This document shows, in pieces, positions 40,242 to 48,457 of a stretch of 64,000 bases of DNA. A program made the position numbers and the translations under genes. The notes below the pieces were generated by a model that saw nothing but the letters and a program-made list of their open reading frames with translations, was not told where the DNA came from and searched no databases. Source of the stretch: DATAOG01 sp963798075 (lineage in GTDB: Bacteria; Pseudomonadota; Alphaproteobacteria; Geminicoccales; Geminicoccaceae). Where the stretch lies: the NCBI GenBank assembly GCA_963798075.1, contig CAWCRU010000009.1, forward strand, positions 124,001 through 188,000. The letters run 5' to 3'. Position 1 is the first letter of the stretch; every line of letters starts with the position of its first letter.

Positions 40242-41900
40242 ATGAAGACGGACGTTTATGATCGGCTGCTCAAGCTGCAGACGGCGCGGCGCAGCCTGCT
40301 CAAGGGCAGCGCCGGCATCGGCGCCGCGGCCGCGCTCGGCGCGCTCGGCGCGTGGCCGGGGCGGGCGCTGGCGCAGAGCGATCTGCGCACCCAGATCCTG
40401 AAGATCCCGGGCGTCAACATGGGCTCGCCCACCGATGCCGACTGGCAAAAGGTCGGCGCGCTCTGCCTCGAGCCGACCAAGGCGAACGTCAAGGAGGGCG
40501 AGTTCAAAGGCGTCCAGCTGACCTTCATGGGGCTCAACAACCAGAACCTGCACAATCTCTTGTTCCGCGGCTTTCTCAAGCCCTGGGAAGCGTACACCGG
40601 CGCCAGCATCAGCTGGATCGACCTCGCGCAGGCCGACTACAACGCCCGCCTGCAACAGTCGATCGCGACCGGCACGGTCGATTTCGACGTGATCGAGATG
40701 GGCGCACCCTTCGAGGGCGACGTCTGCGGCAAGGGCCTCGCCTCGGTCATGCCCGACTGGGTCGCGGCCCAGATCGACATGGAGGACTACGTCGGCTACC
40801 TCAAGGCGCCGGTCGGCACCTGGGACGGCAAGACCTACCGGATCTCGATCGACGGCGACTGCCACAACTTCAACTACCGCACCGACTACTTCGCCGATCC
40901 GGACCTCGCCAAGGCCTGGAAGGACGAGGGCCATGAGGGCGACTGGGGCGTGCCGACCACCTGGCAGCAGGTGCAGGCCGCAACCAAATTCCTCAAGGGC
41001 AAGAAGGTCGGCGGCTTCGATGCCTACGGCTACCTCGACCCGCTCAAGGGCTGGGGCGGTTTCGGCTTCTATTTCCTCGGCAGCCGGGCGACCGCCTACG
41101 CCAAGCACCCGGACGACCGGGCCTGGCTGTTCGACATCGACACCATGAAGCCGCGGGTCAACAACCCGGCCTGGGTGCGCGCGATCCAGGACGTGCTCGA
41201 CGTGATCCCTTCGCAGCCGCCCGACCAGCTCAATGCCGATCCCGGCACCACCGGCTTCCAGCAGTTTCTCGCCGGCACCGGCTCGATGCTGGCCTGGTGG
41301 GGCGACATCGGCTCGAACGCCAAGACCAGCGACAGCTCGGTCATCGGCGACGTGGTCGGCTTCGACATCCTGCCGGGCTCGGACGACGTCTACAACCAGG
41401 CGAGCGGCCAGTGGGACACGCTTCCCAGCGGCCCCAATCATGCGCCGAACATGGCCTATCTCGGCTGGGGCGTCTACGTCATGGCGCGCGTCGACAGCGA
41501 CCCCGTCAAGCAGAAGGCGGCCTGGAGCGCTGCCGCTCACCTCGGCGGCCGCGACCTCTCGCTCTGGTGCGCCGCCTATCCGTCCGGTTTCCAGCCCTAT
41601 CGCAACAGCCACTTCAACATCCCGGAATGGGTGGCCGCCGGCTACGACGAGGCTTTCATCACGTCCTATCTCGCGTCCGAGTCCAACTCCTACAACCACC
41701 CCAATGCCGCGATCGAGCCGCGGATCCCGGGCATCTTCCAGTACTACAGCATCGCCGAGGACGAGCTCGCCAAGATCTATGCCGGTCAGTTCGACGCCCA
41801 GACCGGCGCCGACAACATCGCAGCCGCCTGGGAGAAGCTCACCGACCAGATCGGCCGCGAACGGCAGATCCAGCTCTATAAGGCATCGCTCGGCGTCTGA
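40242..41900 (+). CDS. Extracellular solute-binding protein, Tat-exported, of sugar ABC transporter
   Basis: A 552-residue periplasmic receptor, longer than usual for family 1 (about 400-450). The leader has a twin-arginine motif (TARRSLLKG) followed by a hydrophobic stretch and RALAQ|S, so it is probably exported folded by Tat. Mature features: VQLTFMGLNNQNLHNLLFRG, DFDVIEMGAPFEGDVCGKG, and a long insert rich in aromatic residues (DPLKGWGGFGFYFLGSRA). Two permease genes follow, but no ATPase gene does. A strong hairpin separates it from the first permease gene. Confidence 0.9.
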   Translation: MKTDVYDRLLKLQTARRSLLKGSAGIGAAAALGALGAWPGRALAQSDLRTQILKIPGVNMGSPTDADWQKVGALCLEPTKANVKEGEFKGVQLTFMGLNNQNLHNLLFRGFLKPWEAYTGASISWIDLAQADYNARLQQSIATGTVDFDVIEMGAPFEGDVCGKGLASVMPDWVAAQIDMEDYVGYLKAPVGTWDGKTYRISIDGDCHNFNYRTDYFADPDLAKAWKDEGHEGDWGVPTTWQQVQAATKFLKGKKVGGFDAYGYLDPLKGWGGFGFYFLGSRATAYAKHPDDRAWLFDIDTMKPRVNNPAWVRAIQDVLDVIPSQPPDQLNADPGTTGFQQFLAGTGSMLAWWGDIGSNAKTSDSSVIGDVVGFDILPGSDDVYNQASGQWDTLPSGPNHAPNMAYLGWGVYVMARVDSDPVKQKAAWSAAAHLGGRDLSLWCAAYPSGFQPYRNSHFNIPEWVAAGYDEAFITSYLASESNSYNHPNAAIEPRIPGIFQYYSIAEDELAKIYAGQFDAQTGADNIAAAWEKLTDQIGRERQIQLYKASLGV

Positions 41901-41943
41901 CGCCATCGACGGCGAGCGCAAGGGATCGACTTCACACAAAGGA

Positions 41944-41970
41944 CGGCCGGCGGCATTGCGCCGCCGGCCG
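41944..41970 (+). other. Perfect intercistronic stem-loop after the binding-protein gene
   Basis: CGGCCGGCGGC and GCCGCCGGCCG form an 11-bp perfect stem with the loop ATTGC, between the binding-protein stop (41900) and the permease start (42020). There is no T-run, so 3'-end protection or partial attenuation of the binding-protein mRNA is more likely than full termination. Confidence 0.65.
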
Positions 41971-42019
41971 ATCGGCCCGCGAGGGGCCCCCCGTCGTGAG
42001 GACCGGAGCGGCAAGGTTC

Positions 42020-43147
42020 ATGAACCCGAAGACGGCCGCGTCACCGCTGGACGGCGACCGCCTGCACGTGGTCGAGGCCGGTCATCTGTCGCCCGGTCGG
42101 CGGGCTGCCGGCCGGGCGATCGTGGTCCTCGCCTCGCTGGCGCTGGTGGCCGTGCTGGTCGTCCAGGTGCTGGACAAGACCGGGACGATCGCGCTGGGCC
42201 TCGCGACCTGGCGGCCTCTGCTCTACGCGTTCGTGGTCTGGGCCGTAGCGCTTGGCGTCGGCCAGGTGCTGGGGCGCGGGGAGATGGGCCGGCGCGCGCT
42301 GTTCGTGCTGCCGGCGGTCCTGTTCACGGTCGCGATGGTGATCTTCCCGATGCTGTTCGGTCTCTACATTTCCTTCACCGACTGGAACCTCAGCGCCTTT
42401 GCCGGCCGGCGGTTCAACGGCTTCGACAACTTCCGCCAGATGATCCAGGACCCGTTCTATTGGAACGCGCTGCGCAACATGATCTATTACGTGCTGGCCG
42501 TGCTGGTCGAATACGCGCTGGCATTCGGGCTGGCCCTGCTCCTCAACGCCCAGATCCGGGCGCGCAAGTTCTTCCGGGTGGTCTTCTTGCTGCCGCTCAT
42601 GCTCAGCCCGGTGGCGGTCAGCTGGATGATCGGCAAGTCGCTGATGGAGTTCCGCTTCGGCCCGGCGGCGACGCTCGCGCGCCATCTCGGCTGGGACAGC
42701 CCGGCCTTCTTCGCCACGCCCGCGATCGCGCGCCTTTCCATCATGGTCATGGACGCCTGGACGTTCATCCCGTTCATGATGGTCATGCTGCTGGCGGGCC
42801 TGCAGGCGCTGCCCAAGGAGGTCATGGAGGCCGCCGAGGTCGACGGCGCCAACCAGTGGCAGGCCTTCTGGAAGGTCGTGTTTCCGCTGATGCTGCCGGT
42901 CAGCATCACGGCGATCGTGATCCGGATCATCTTCAAGCTCAAGCTCGCCGACATCATCATCAACGTCACCGCCGGGGGACCGGGCGGCGCCACCGATTCG
43001 GTGACCAGCTTCATCTTCCGCGAGTATCGCGACCGCTCGAACGTCGGCTACGGTACGCTGCTGGCGATGGTCTACCTGGTCCTGATCATCGTCTTCGTGA
43101 CGGCGTTGCTCAGACTGGCCAATCGCTGGATGCGCAAGACCACCTGA
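42020..43147 (+). CDS. Sugar ABC transporter permease, MalF type
   Basis: A 375-residue permease with an extra N-terminal pair of helices (AIVVLASLALVAVLVVQVL; PLLYAFVVWAVALGVGQVL) before the core. The EAA loop is EAAEVDGANQWQAFWKVVFP, then LADIIINVTAGGPGGATDS. ATG 42020 is preceded by GGAG and AAGG; an in-frame GTG at 41996 is an alternative. It pairs with the permease at 43189. Confidence 0.9.
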   Translation: MNPKTAASPLDGDRLHVVEAGHLSPGRRAAGRAIVVLASLALVAVLVVQVLDKTGTIALGLATWRPLLYAFVVWAVALGVGQVLGRGEMGRRALFVLPAVLFTVAMVIFPMLFGLYISFTDWNLSAFAGRRFNGFDNFRQMIQDPFYWNALRNMIYYVLAVLVEYALAFGLALLLNAQIRARKFFRVVFLLPLMLSPVAVSWMIGKSLMEFRFGPAATLARHLGWDSPAFFATPAIARLSIMVMDAWTFIPFMMVMLLAGLQALPKEVMEAAEVDGANQWQAFWKVVFPLMLPVSITAIVIRIIFKLKLADIIINVTAGGPGGATDSVTSFIFREYRDRSNVGYGTLLAMVYLVLIIVFVTALLRLANRWMRKTT

Positions 43148-43188
43148 TCGAACCATGGCACTGCTCGCCGTTGCCCGGAGTTGCTCGC

Positions 43189-44115
43189 TTGAAAACCGCT
43201 GCGCTGCCCCTCGGAACCGCCGGCCCGCGCGCGATCAGGCTCCGTCGCCCGCACTACGGCAGCCGCATGCTGATCTACGCCGCGCTGATCTTGTGGGCGT
43301 TCGTCTGCCTGTTTCCGATCTACTGGACCGTGTCGACCTCGTTCAAGACCGCAGCCAACGTGATGCAGGGGCAGCTCTTGCCGTGGTGGGACTTTCAGCC
43401 CGACTGGAAGGGATGGCGCTCGCTCGGCCTGTCGCCGGACACGATCGGCGAGATCTCGACCGTCCGCGACGAGTTCCTGAAGCGGTTCACCAACAGCATC
43501 GTCGCCTCGGTCGGCGCCTCGTTGCTCGCGGTCGTGATCGGCTCGCTCGCCGCCTATGGGCTGACCCGCTTCTCCTACCGGTTCGGACCCATGCGCAACA
43601 AGGACATCTCGTTCTTCTTCCTCTCGCAGCTGATCCTGCCGCCGGTCGTGCTGGCCCTGCCGTTGCTGGTTCTCTACAAGGAGCTGGCGCTGCTCGACAC
43701 GCGAATAGGGCTGATCCTGCTCTATACGCTGATGGTGCTGCCGATCGTGATCTGGATCATGCGCGACCAGTTCGGCGCGATTCCGATCGAGCTCGAGGAG
43801 GCAGCCCTGGTCGACGGCCTGTCGGTGTGGGGCGCGTTCATGCGCATCGTGGTCCCGCTCGCCCTGCCGGGGATGGTCGCGGCCTTCATCCTCTCGCTCG
43901 TGCTGTGCTGGAACGAGTACTTCTTCGCGGCCCTGCTCACGAGCGCCGACGCCAAGACCCTGCCGGTCATGGTGGCGAGCCAGACCGGCTCCCAGGGGAT
44001 CAACTGGTGGTCGATGGCGGCCCTGTCGACCGCGGCGATCGCGCCCCTGGTCCTGGTCGGCATCTTCCTCGAGCGCTTCATCATCAAGGGCATGACCGCG
44101 GGCGCCGTGAAATAG
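43189..44115 (+). CDS. Sugar ABC transporter permease, MalG type
   Basis: A 308-residue permease: first helix ILWAFVCLFPIYWTVSTSF, EAA loop EEAALVDGLSVWGAFMRIVVP, LCWNEYFFAALLTSADAKTLP, and final RFIIKGMTAGAVK. The TTG at 43189 with CCGGAG upstream is the best start; no ATG fits before the first helix. It follows the MalF-type gene by 41 bases. No ATP-binding gene follows. Confidence 0.9.
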   Translation: MKTAALPLGTAGPRAIRLRRPHYGSRMLIYAALILWAFVCLFPIYWTVSTSFKTAANVMQGQLLPWWDFQPDWKGWRSLGLSPDTIGEISTVRDEFLKRFTNSIVASVGASLLAVVIGSLAAYGLTRFSYRFGPMRNKDISFFFLSQLILPPVVLALPLLVLYKELALLDTRIGLILLYTLMVLPIVIWIMRDQFGAIPIELEEAALVDGLSVWGAFMRIVVPLALPGMVAAFILSLVLCWNEYFFAALLTSADAKTLPVMVASQTGSQGINWWSMAALSTAAIAPLVLVGIFLERFIIKGMTAGAVK

Positions 44116-44153
44116 CCGGGCGGCCGGGCCGCGATCCTGGCCGGCCCGGGCCT
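44113..44153 (+). terminator. GC-rich stem-loop at end of second sugar ABC operon
   Basis: CCGGGCGGCC pairs with GGCC(G)GCCCGG with one bulge and a 13-base loop, starting at the permease stop codon. It lacks a T-run, so intrinsic termination is uncertain. Confidence 0.3.
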
Positions 44154-44236
44154 GCTTGACTTCGGCTGCCGGCACCGATTGTATCGGCCGCAAGGCCGGC
44201 AGAGGGCGGCGAGCCGTCGGCGGTGAGGGGGGACAG

Positions 44237-44686
44237 ATGCTCAAGAACATCGATCCGCTGCTCAATGCGGATGTGCTCTACGCCCTGCGCGCGATGGGCC
44301 ATGGCGACGAGCTGATCCTGTGCGATGCCAACTTTCCGGCCGATGCGGTGGCACGCCAGACGGGGCTCGGCAGGCTGCTGCGCATCGATGGCGTCAGCGC
44401 CGCCCGGGCCGCGCGCGCCATTCTCTCGGTCTTTCCGCTCGACAGCTTCGTCGACCATGCGGCGCTCAGGATGGAGGTCGTGGACGAACCCGACGAGGTT
44501 CCCCCCGTCCAGGCCGAGGTTCAGCGCGAGATCGAGCAGGCCGAGGGCAAATCATGGCCGATGGGCTCGATCGAGCGCTTTGCCTTCTACGAGCGGGCAA
44601 AGCAGGCTTATTGCGTCGTGGCGACCGGGGAGCCCCGGTTCTACGGCTGCTTCGTCTTCAAGAAAGGCGTGATTGCGCCGGCTTGA
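44237..44686 (+). CDS. fucU: RbsD/FucU family sugar mutarotase (L-fucose mutarotase-like)
   Basis: A 149-residue cytoplasmic pyranase/mutarotase. Family features are MLKNIDPLLNADVLYALRAM, the active-site motif GHGDELILCDANFPAD, and the C-terminal FYERAKQAYCVVATGEPRFYG with its conserved tyrosines. Length fits FucU. It interconverts sugar anomers after uptake. GAGGGGGGACAG precedes ATG 44237. Located 121 bases after the ABC permease, it suggests that the imported substrate is a free sugar such as L-fucose or another 6-deoxy or pentose sugar. Confidence 0.88.
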   Translation: MLKNIDPLLNADVLYALRAMGHGDELILCDANFPADAVARQTGLGRLLRIDGVSAARAARAILSVFPLDSFVDHAALRMEVVDEPDEVPPVQAEVQREIEQAEGKSWPMGSIERFAFYERAKQAYCVVATGEPRFYGCFVFKKGVIAPA

Positions 44687-44704
44687 ACGCGCGGGCCGGG
44701 TCCA

Positions 44705-46291
44705 TCATCCCTCGGTGCGAATGTGATACGAAAGCTCGCCCGGATCGGTGAGGTCGGGGACGCGCCAGCCGTCGAGGTCGTACTCTTCCATGCACTGCTC
44801 GGCGAAGCCCCGGAACCGGTCGGCGTTGCCGTTGGCCTGGGCGCCGAACAGGCAGTAGCGGCGGATCTCCTCGGTGCTGCCGCCGTAGTTGATCTCGTAG
44901 AGCTCGTGGCGGCCGCCGAACTCGGTGCCGAGGCAGTCCCAGAGCAGCTTCATGAGCTTGACCCGCTCTTGCGCGGTGTAGCCGTTCGAGCCCCGTAAGT
45001 AACGTTCGAGATACGGCGCAATCTCGGGGCTCTTGAAGTCGCGGGCGTGCGAGTTGAGGTAGATCAGGCCGGAGGCGACGGTCTGCTCGATGATGTATTT
45101 GACCTTGCTGTAGGCGATGGTCGCGATGATCTGGTAGGCGTTGCCCGGGTCCATGTTGGGGAGGAGGTAGGGCTCGATCCAGGGGCGCGGGTCGCGGACC
45201 ATGGCATCGGTCAGCGCCCAGAACAGGTTGCGCCAGGCGATCACCTCGCCGACGTTCGCCTGCACGCCGCGAAAGTCCTTGGTGCCGGCGGCCTCGGTCG
45301 CCTTGAGCAGCAGGCCCGCGATGAAGTCGAGCTTGACCGCGAGCCGGGTGCAGCCATGGACCACGAAGCGCGGCAGGAAGCCTGTGCGCGGGAAGAAGTT
45401 GTTGGCCTTCTCGACGTCTGCGAACACGAACACGTTCTCCCAGGGCACCAGCACCCGGTCCATGACGAAGATCGCATCGTTCTCGTCCAGGCGGGAGGAG
45501 AGCGGCTGGTCGAACGGGCTCGCCATCACGGCTGCGGTCATCTCGTAGGAGGTCCGGCAGAACAGCTTGGCGCCGGGCGCGTTGGTCGGCAGCATGAAGA
45601 CCAGGGCGAAGTTCTTGTCCTGGAGGGGGATCAGGCCGTGGTGGGCGACGAAGGTGTAGTTGGTCAGCGCCGAGCCGGTCGCGACCACCTTGGCGCCGGA
45701 GACGATCAGGCCCGCATCCGTCTCGCGCTCGACGTGGCAGCAGACGTCGGCCACCTCGTTCGGCGGCCGGTCGCGGTCGACCGGGGGATGGATGATCGCG
45801 TGGTTGATGAAGGGCACGCGCTCCTGGCAGAAGCGGTACCAGCGCTTAGCGTTCTCCTGCCAGGGGTCGTAGAAGCCGGCGTTGGCGCCGAGGGTCGCGA
45901 GGAAGGCCGCCTTGTAGTCGGGCGCGCGGCCCATCCAGCCGTAGGTGATGCGCGCCCATTCGGCGATCGCATCGCGGCCTGCGATCGATTCTTCGAGTGA
46001 GGTCGGCGCCTTGAAGAAGGCGTGCGTGCGGCCGCCGCTGCCGGTGTCGGTCGGCAGCAGGAGCCGGTCCGCGCGCCCCGGGTCGTGCAGGGCATCGAAC
46101 AGACGGGCGGTCATGCGGACGGTGTTGCGAAAGGCCGGGTGGCTGGTCACGTCGGCGACCCGCTCGCCATAGATGTAGACCGCGCGGCCATCACGGAGCA
46201 ATTCCAGGTACTGCTGCCCGGTCTGCGGCCGATCGCAACGGACGGCGCCGATCGCCTCCGGATCGGGGCTGGTGCTTGGATTGGTCGCCAT
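44705..46291 (-). CDS. hpaB: 4-hydroxyphenylacetate 3-monooxygenase oxygenase component (HpaB family)
   Basis: FADH2-dependent aromatic ortho-hydroxylase, 528 residues (family about 520). It has the N-terminal region TGQQYLELLRDGRAVYIYGERV, then RTHAFFKAPTSLEESIAGRD, the FAD-binding stretch NYTFVAHHGLIPLQDKNFAL, LDENDAIFVMDRVLVPWENV and a C-terminal helical domain (GTEFGGRHELYEINYGGSTE). ATG 46291 has GGGAGGG six bases upstream. No flavin reductase (hpaC) gene is adjacent, so the partner must be elsewhere. The IclR gene and a GTTCG/CGAAC palindrome lie just upstream. The exact phenolic substrate is unknown. Confidence 0.88.
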   Translation of the reverse strand: MATNPSTSPDPEAIGAVRCDRPQTGQQYLELLRDGRAVYIYGERVADVTSHPAFRNTVRMTARLFDALHDPGRADRLLLPTDTGSGGRTHAFFKAPTSLEESIAGRDAIAEWARITYGWMGRAPDYKAAFLATLGANAGFYDPWQENAKRWYRFCQERVPFINHAIIHPPVDRDRPPNEVADVCCHVERETDAGLIVSGAKVVATGSALTNYTFVAHHGLIPLQDKNFALVFMLPTNAPGAKLFCRTSYEMTAAVMASPFDQPLSSRLDENDAIFVMDRVLVPWENVFVFADVEKANNFFPRTGFLPRFVVHGCTRLAVKLDFIAGLLLKATEAAGTKDFRGVQANVGEVIAWRNLFWALTDAMVRDPRPWIEPYLLPNMDPGNAYQIIATIAYSKVKYIIEQTVASGLIYLNSHARDFKSPEIAPYLERYLRGSNGYTAQERVKLMKLLWDCLGTEFGGRHELYEINYGGSTEEIRRYCLFGAQANGNADRFRGFAEQCMEEYDLDGWRVPDLTDPGELSYHIRTEG

Positions 46292-46333
46292 TTGCCACCC
46301 TCCCTGCGGGGGTCGATGCGGATACCAAACTAT

Positions 46334-46350
46334 TGTTCGTATTGCGAACA
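46334..46350. promoter_or_regulatory. IclR-type operator upstream of hpaB
   Basis: A perfect inverted repeat TGTTCG-TATTG-CGAACA, 43 bases upstream of the hpaB start and 50 bases from the iclR stop codon. GTTCG-N5-CGAAC symmetry is typical of IclR-family aromatic regulators (PcaR/PcaU/PobR group). It is the likely binding site of the adjacent regulator. Confidence 0.65.
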
Positions 46351-46399
46351 CTTTACCAGGATACGGAAGCTCGCCGCCTCCGGGCAAGCGAAATCCCGG

Positions 46400-47194
46400 T
46401 CAGACCAGCGAGCGGCGGATCTCGGCGGCGGCCTCCTGCAGGCGCGGCAGGTAGCGCTCCTTGGCGGTCATGCGCGAGACCCGGCTCGCCTGGCAGGAGA
46501 CGTTGATCGCGGCGATCGCTTCGCCCGCGCGATCGAGAAGCGGCACGGCGATCGCCAGCAGGCCCGCCTCCAGCTCCTCGTCGACGAGCGCATAGCCTTG
46601 GGCGCGATCTTCCCGGATGCGCTCGATCAGCGCCCGGCGGTCGACGGTGGTGTAGGGGGTGAAGGGGTGGAGCTCGACCCGCTGCAGCCGCCGCCAGAGC
46701 TCCTCCTGGCTCAGAAAGCCGAGCTGGACGCGGCCCATGGCGGTATGGAAGGCGGGCAGGCGCGAGCCGACGTTGAGACGGACCGACAGGATCCGCCGGG
46801 TCGGGATGCGGGCGACGAAGACGATCTCGTGGTCCTGGAGGACCGAGGCCGAGCAGGATTCGCCGGTCGCCTCCGCGACCCGCTCCATCGCCGGCAGCGC
46901 GCGCTCGATCCAGGACTGGCCTTCGAGGAACGGCAGCGACAGCTCGAGCACGCGCGCCGTGAGGAAGAAATGGCGCTGCTCGCGGGCGACATAGCCGAGC
47001 TCGGCAAGCGTCAGCAGAAAACGCCGCGCCGCCGCCCGGTCGAGGCCGGTCCGGGCCGCGATCTCGGTGAGCGTCGCCTGCCGGGTCCGGCCGTCGAAGG
47101 CGCGCAGCACGCGCAGGCCCTTGGCGAGCGACCCGACGAAGTCGCGGGCGCCGCTGGCCGCGCCGGATGGGCCCCCTCGCCGCGCGCCTTTCAT
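46400..47194 (-). CDS. IclR-family transcriptional regulator (PcaR/PobR-like)
   Basis: A 264-residue regulator. The N-terminal winged helix-turn-helix reads SLAKGLRVLRAFDG, then LTEIAARTGLDRAAARRFLLTL; the C-terminal effector domain has SCSASVLQDHEIVFVARIP, RLPAFHTAMGRVQLGFL and the family signature INVSCQASRVSRM. The sequence resembles the PcaR/PobR/PcaU subgroup that senses aromatic acids. It is encoded directly upstream of hpaB on the same strand, so it probably controls hpaB and perhaps the Liv-type transporter to its right. Confidence 0.92.
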   Translation of the reverse strand: MKGARRGGPSGAASGARDFVGSLAKGLRVLRAFDGRTRQATLTEIAARTGLDRAAARRFLLTLAELGYVAREQRHFFLTARVLELSLPFLEGQSWIERALPAMERVAEATGESCSASVLQDHEIVFVARIPTRRILSVRLNVGSRLPAFHTAMGRVQLGFLSQEELWRRLQRVELHPFTPYTTVDRRALIERIREDRAQGYALVDEELEAGLLAIAVPLLDRAGEAIAAINVSCQASRVSRMTAKERYLPRLQEAAAEIRRSLV

Positions 47195-47356
47195 GATCCT
47201 GCGGCCGCGGCGCGGGTGGGGGGGCTCCCGGCAATCGGCGCCACGGCAGAACCCGGGCTGCGCAAAAGGGCGCTCGCGCCGAGACCCCGAGGGCGCCGGA
47301 TCGAGGCCGGCCCGTTCACCCTTTGATAACTATTGGGCTCTAGTTTCGGTCCGCTC

Positions 47357-47435
47357 GATGGTCCATGCGACTCTGGGAATCCGTCCGGCCGCCAAAAAAC
47401 CGGCGGCGCCGAGTCCCAGGGTCGCATGGACCATC
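47357..47435. repeat. 79-base dispersed palindromic element, copy 1
   Basis: The left arm (47357-47378, starting GATGGTCCATGCGAC) and right arm (47414-47435) are inverted repeats of 22 bases with one mismatch. The 35-base loop contains a second stem (GCCGCC / GGCGGC around AAAAAACC). The same arm sequence (GGTCCATGCGAC..TGGGA) forms another hairpin at 61906-61984, so this is a family of repeats. Function unknown; REP-like. Confidence 0.75.
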
Positions 47436-47452
47436 CGAAAAAAGCACTAACG

Positions 47453-47472
47453 ATCAAGGGTTAACCTTTGAT
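47453..47472. repeat. 20-bp near-perfect palindrome centred on TTAA
   Basis: ATCAAGGGTTAACCTTTGAT differs from its reverse complement only at one symmetric pair. It lies 17 bases right of the dispersed hairpin. A partial copy (ACCCTTTGAT) occurs near 47317-47326, left of it. It could be a transcription-factor site; no factor is assigned. Confidence 0.5.
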
Positions 47473-47577
47473 GAAGAGGCGGCGCCCCGCCGCAAACGCC
47501 ACCGGCCCTCTGGCGACTGGGCTCCGGCCGCGGGCCCGTCAGCGCGTTGCCATGGACGCCGATGCCGGTCCCGGACT

Positions 47578-48370
47578 GCTTCGACGCAACGACTCCGGCC
47601 ACCGGACGGCCGCTCCCGGAGGCGTCTCGGGGCTGCTTCGATGCAACGCCACTGGCCAGCGGGCGGCCCGTCCCGGAGGCATCTCGGGGCTTCTTCGACG
47701 AAAACGCCGCCGGCCAGCGGGCGGTCGGTCCCGGGGGGCGTCTCGGAGCTTCTTCGACGAAAACGCCAGCGGCCAGCGGACGGCCCGTCCCGCAGGCGGC
47801 TCGGGGCTGCTTCGACGAAAACGCCAGCGGCCAGCGGACGGCCGGTCCCGCAGCCGTCTCGGGGCTGCTTCGATGAAAACGCCAGCGGCCAGCGGACGGC
47901 CCGTCCCGCAGGCGGCTCGGGGCTGCTTCGACGAAAACGCCAGCGGCCAGCGGACGGCCCGTCCCGCAGGCGGCTCGGGGCTGCTTCGACGAAAACGCCA
48001 GCGGCCAGCGGACGAACGGTCCCGCAGCCGTCTCGGGGCTGCTTCGATGAAAACGCCAGCGGCCAGCGGACGGCCCGTCCCGGAGGCGGCTCGGGGCTGC
48101 TTCGACGAAAACGCCAGCGGCCAGCGGACGGCCCGTCCCGGAGGCGTCTCGGGGCGGCTTCGACGAAAACGCCACCGCCAGCGGACGGACCGTCCCGGAG
48201 GCATCTCGGGGCTGCTTCGACGAAATGCCAGCGGCCAGCGGACGGACCGCCCCGGAGGCGTCTCGGGGCTGCTTCGACGAAAACACCAGCGGCCAGCGGA
48301 CGGACGGTCCTGGAGGCTCGTGCTGCTTCGATGCAACGCCGGCGGCCGGCTGGCGGGCCGTGACGACTGG
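47578..48370. repeat. Tandem array of about 14 copies of a 58-bp unit
   Basis: Unit starts are at about 47578, 47635, 47692, 47751, 47809, 47867, 47925, 47983, 48041, 48099, 48157, 48214, 48271 and 48325. The central seven are exactly 58 bases; edge units are 54-59 and more diverged, and the last is partial. Each unit begins GCTTCGACGAAAACGCC, contains the odd palindrome TTCGACGAA, GGCCAGCGGACGGCC, and a 6-bp hairpin GTCCCG-N9-CGGGGC whose 9-base loop varies (for example GAGGCGTCT or CAGGCGGCT). There are no unique spacers, so it is not CRISPR. It is a minisatellite-like array of unknown function. Confidence 0.9.
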
Positions 48371-48457
48371 AGCCGGCACCGCAGCCGCTGGCGCGCGATC
48401 GAGCGCAACCAATGGCCGTTGTGCGGGCGGCGAGCTTGACAAGCAGCCGGCGACCAT

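Noticed and set aside
47578..48370. CRISPR array
   Set aside because: Units are directly adjacent with no unique spacers, and no cas gene is nearby.
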